Positions 7,401-7,587 of a stretch of DNA of 7,587 bases are shown in pieces (position 1 is the stretch's first letter; every line of letters begins with the position of its first letter). Under the pieces are notes generated by a model. That model saw only the letters and a list, made by a program, of their open reading frames with translations. It did not search any database and was not told the DNA's origin. The position numbers were made by a program, and so were the translations under genes. The stretch is from Candidatus Scatousia excrementipullorum. Its GTDB lineage: Bacteria; Cyanobacteriota; Vampirovibrionia; Gastranaerophilales; Gastranaerophilaceae. Where the stretch lies: positions 1 to 7,587 of the forward strand of contig JADIND010000134.1 of the NCBI GenBank assembly GCA_017694215.1, written 5' to 3'.

Positions 7401-7587
7401 ATGCTTCTGATTGGAATAATATGATGAAATCTCTCAAAGGCAATGCGGATTTTGATATTCAAAAAGGTATTTACGGTAATATCGGACGTCTTGAAAACCT
7501 TTTATATGCTCAAAATATAATCTCAAACGGGATATTAAGTGCTGCTCTTACTCCTATTGTTAATATGCCTGTGGTTAAGAGTACTGC
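4475..7587 (+). CDS. Giant AsmA/TamB-like envelope protein (partial, 3' end outside window)
   Basis: The frame is open from ATG 4475 to the window edge, giving 1037 codons with no stop. Residues 9-31 form one hydrophobic segment after a Lys-rich start (MNKKILKK), a signal anchor that would leave the rest in the periplasm. The following region, ATGFVVKFENIRF, a DGDIVLSLDNAYGKISL strand pair and PLLIKRIELD (100-109), is the pattern opening AsmA and TamB family proteins. The long middle consists of short alternating beta-strand-like segments rich in Asn, Asp, Lys and Ser with almost no Cys, as expected for an elongated repeating beta-groove. A Ser/Thr/Ala-rich linker spans 860-873. LKGNADFDIQKGIYGNIG (987-1004) matches the AsmA C-terminal type of motif, where a 'G.a.f.i..G...' turn recurs. 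Known relatives move phospholipids between inner and outer membranes or limit outer-membrane assembly; which role applies here is inference. An upstream ATG at 4469 is possible but badly spaced from the ribosome binding site. Confidence 0.85.
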   Translation, partial: MNKKILKKVGIIAGSVIASIYILFLVVPFFLNGIAASCGHFITSTVKDATGFVVKFENIRFITTPKLTAGVKIGHFTTALPDGDIVLSLDNAYGKISLLPLLIKRIELDAVGADNISAVLKVKKDGKFLLEDYLPQDEDMQNTNSDETQAPMTELPLGLKLSNHLPNIHVKSYKLAFNDIPTKKDYYVQGSDFNVSDFIINKKVKFSTVGKVVLDDRIPFNYNLKVLNTIMPDVDLNELIFAPAAAEKKEASAAVNINVIDIFKMINKNLITADVSADIKSYGALDDINIDGVVNVDNISVAKDNEPLPAGHIAFTHKGKNIDIDSAFYTDSDETTSFTGKIKTGKNPKLDISCKSNASFNNVFRVFDSIAKSVNYNELDTLSATGGIDADFNIKADKKAIHSNGYLKIPSASIKYGLYNILIDKIFANIDFSNDMVNIKDFKFTVMNQPLNAYGTIQNDTTSDLHLTADKLPIKGLLVAAGQLSLLKENNIKSGELSLDAAVSGTFKKLVPVVDLFVDNINILNIPSDTTVKLANSKFNLSSSADSYKGILDVDSVQILNPIADFSLPAAKVTIDGNDIVIDDSYIMFDNSRIDLSGKIEDYTDKNLAINLAAIGNLVASDLKSLVPPEFRSYITASGKLPVYMNVTGNAKTQLVKAQILATPSNYLILVKISALNGKNTLVNTNIHIKDNSLEFTDTGIFTTSAASLPASQMSEPLVSLSGSVDDLTSNQILNSIKLDIPADLSLEIPGFKNSKAILSGYLNLNGSLFNPSIKAKISAPDVQIPQIKTTLSNITVNMNSKSINVNTPKIVIDNSVMRATTDINPNFTNGVIVTNLDYHADMLDSDTLIAAMAGMPAQSTTASSAATAANQNLGVIIQKGRGTVTKFKSGGIIAESMTSDLSLKNNVLYLNSLQGSAFDGKFNGDVSVNLISGATNVDFKGSDMNAESAIAGAAGLKNALSGTLGFNAKVSLNAYASDWNNMMKSLKGNADFDIQKGIYGNIGRLENLLYAQNIISNGILSAALTPIVNMPVVKST
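7052..7093 (+). other. Ser/Thr/Ala-rich linker inside the AsmA-like protein
   Basis: Residues 860-873 of the AsmA-like protein read STTASSAATAANQN, a low-complexity segment unlike the strand-rich sequence on both sides. It probably forms a flexible loop between the repeated beta region and the C-terminal AsmA-type region. Confidence 0.5.

Overview
The window looks like a gene-dense stretch of an AT-rich bacterial chromosome. By eye about one third of bases are G or C, Arg is mostly AGA, and Ile ATA and Lys AAA are common. All visible stops are TAA or TAG, no in-frame TGA was met, and the standard code fits. The last gene is a very large AsmA/TamB-like protein, a family tied to cell envelopes with an outer membrane. 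The source is therefore probably a low-GC diderm. Gastranaerophilales/Vampirovibrionia, Negativicutes-like or other gut-type diderms would fit, but the sequence does not settle which. The split glycine dehydrogenase (GcvPA/GcvPB as separate chains) and the COG3581-type activase-related protein are typical of anaerobes.

Layout, all on the + strand: (1) 1-62, the last codons of an upstream gene, possibly gcvPA. (2) 65-1492, gcvPB, the PLP-binding half of the glycine cleavage P-protein. (3) 1510-2655, a stand-alone Cys-containing protein of the acyl-CoA dehydratase activase-related family (2-hydroxyacyl-CoA dehydratase superfamily). (4) 2698-3531, an unrecognised membrane protein with about six helices. 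(5) 3515-4387, miaA, tRNA dimethylallyltransferase, overlapping the previous gene by up to 17 bases. (6) 4475 to the window edge, a giant AsmA-like protein with an N-terminal membrane anchor, cut by the window after 1037 codons.

The first five genes are separated by 2 to 42 bases or overlap, and no terminator is visible between them, so they are probably one transcript. The 87-base gap before the AsmA-like gene holds an exact TATAAT hexamer and a good ribosome binding site, so that gene may also have its own promoter. The genes do not form one obvious pathway: glycine cleavage (C1 supply), a probable Fe-S protein of unknown role, a membrane protein, tRNA A37 modification and envelope biogenesis. 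No stretch over 300 bases lacks a gene. I saw no tRNA, rRNA, CRISPR array, insertion sequence, riboswitch or convincing terminator. I found no clear sign of a new multi-gene system. The best leads are the Fe-S-type protein beside gcvPB and the unassigned membrane protein.
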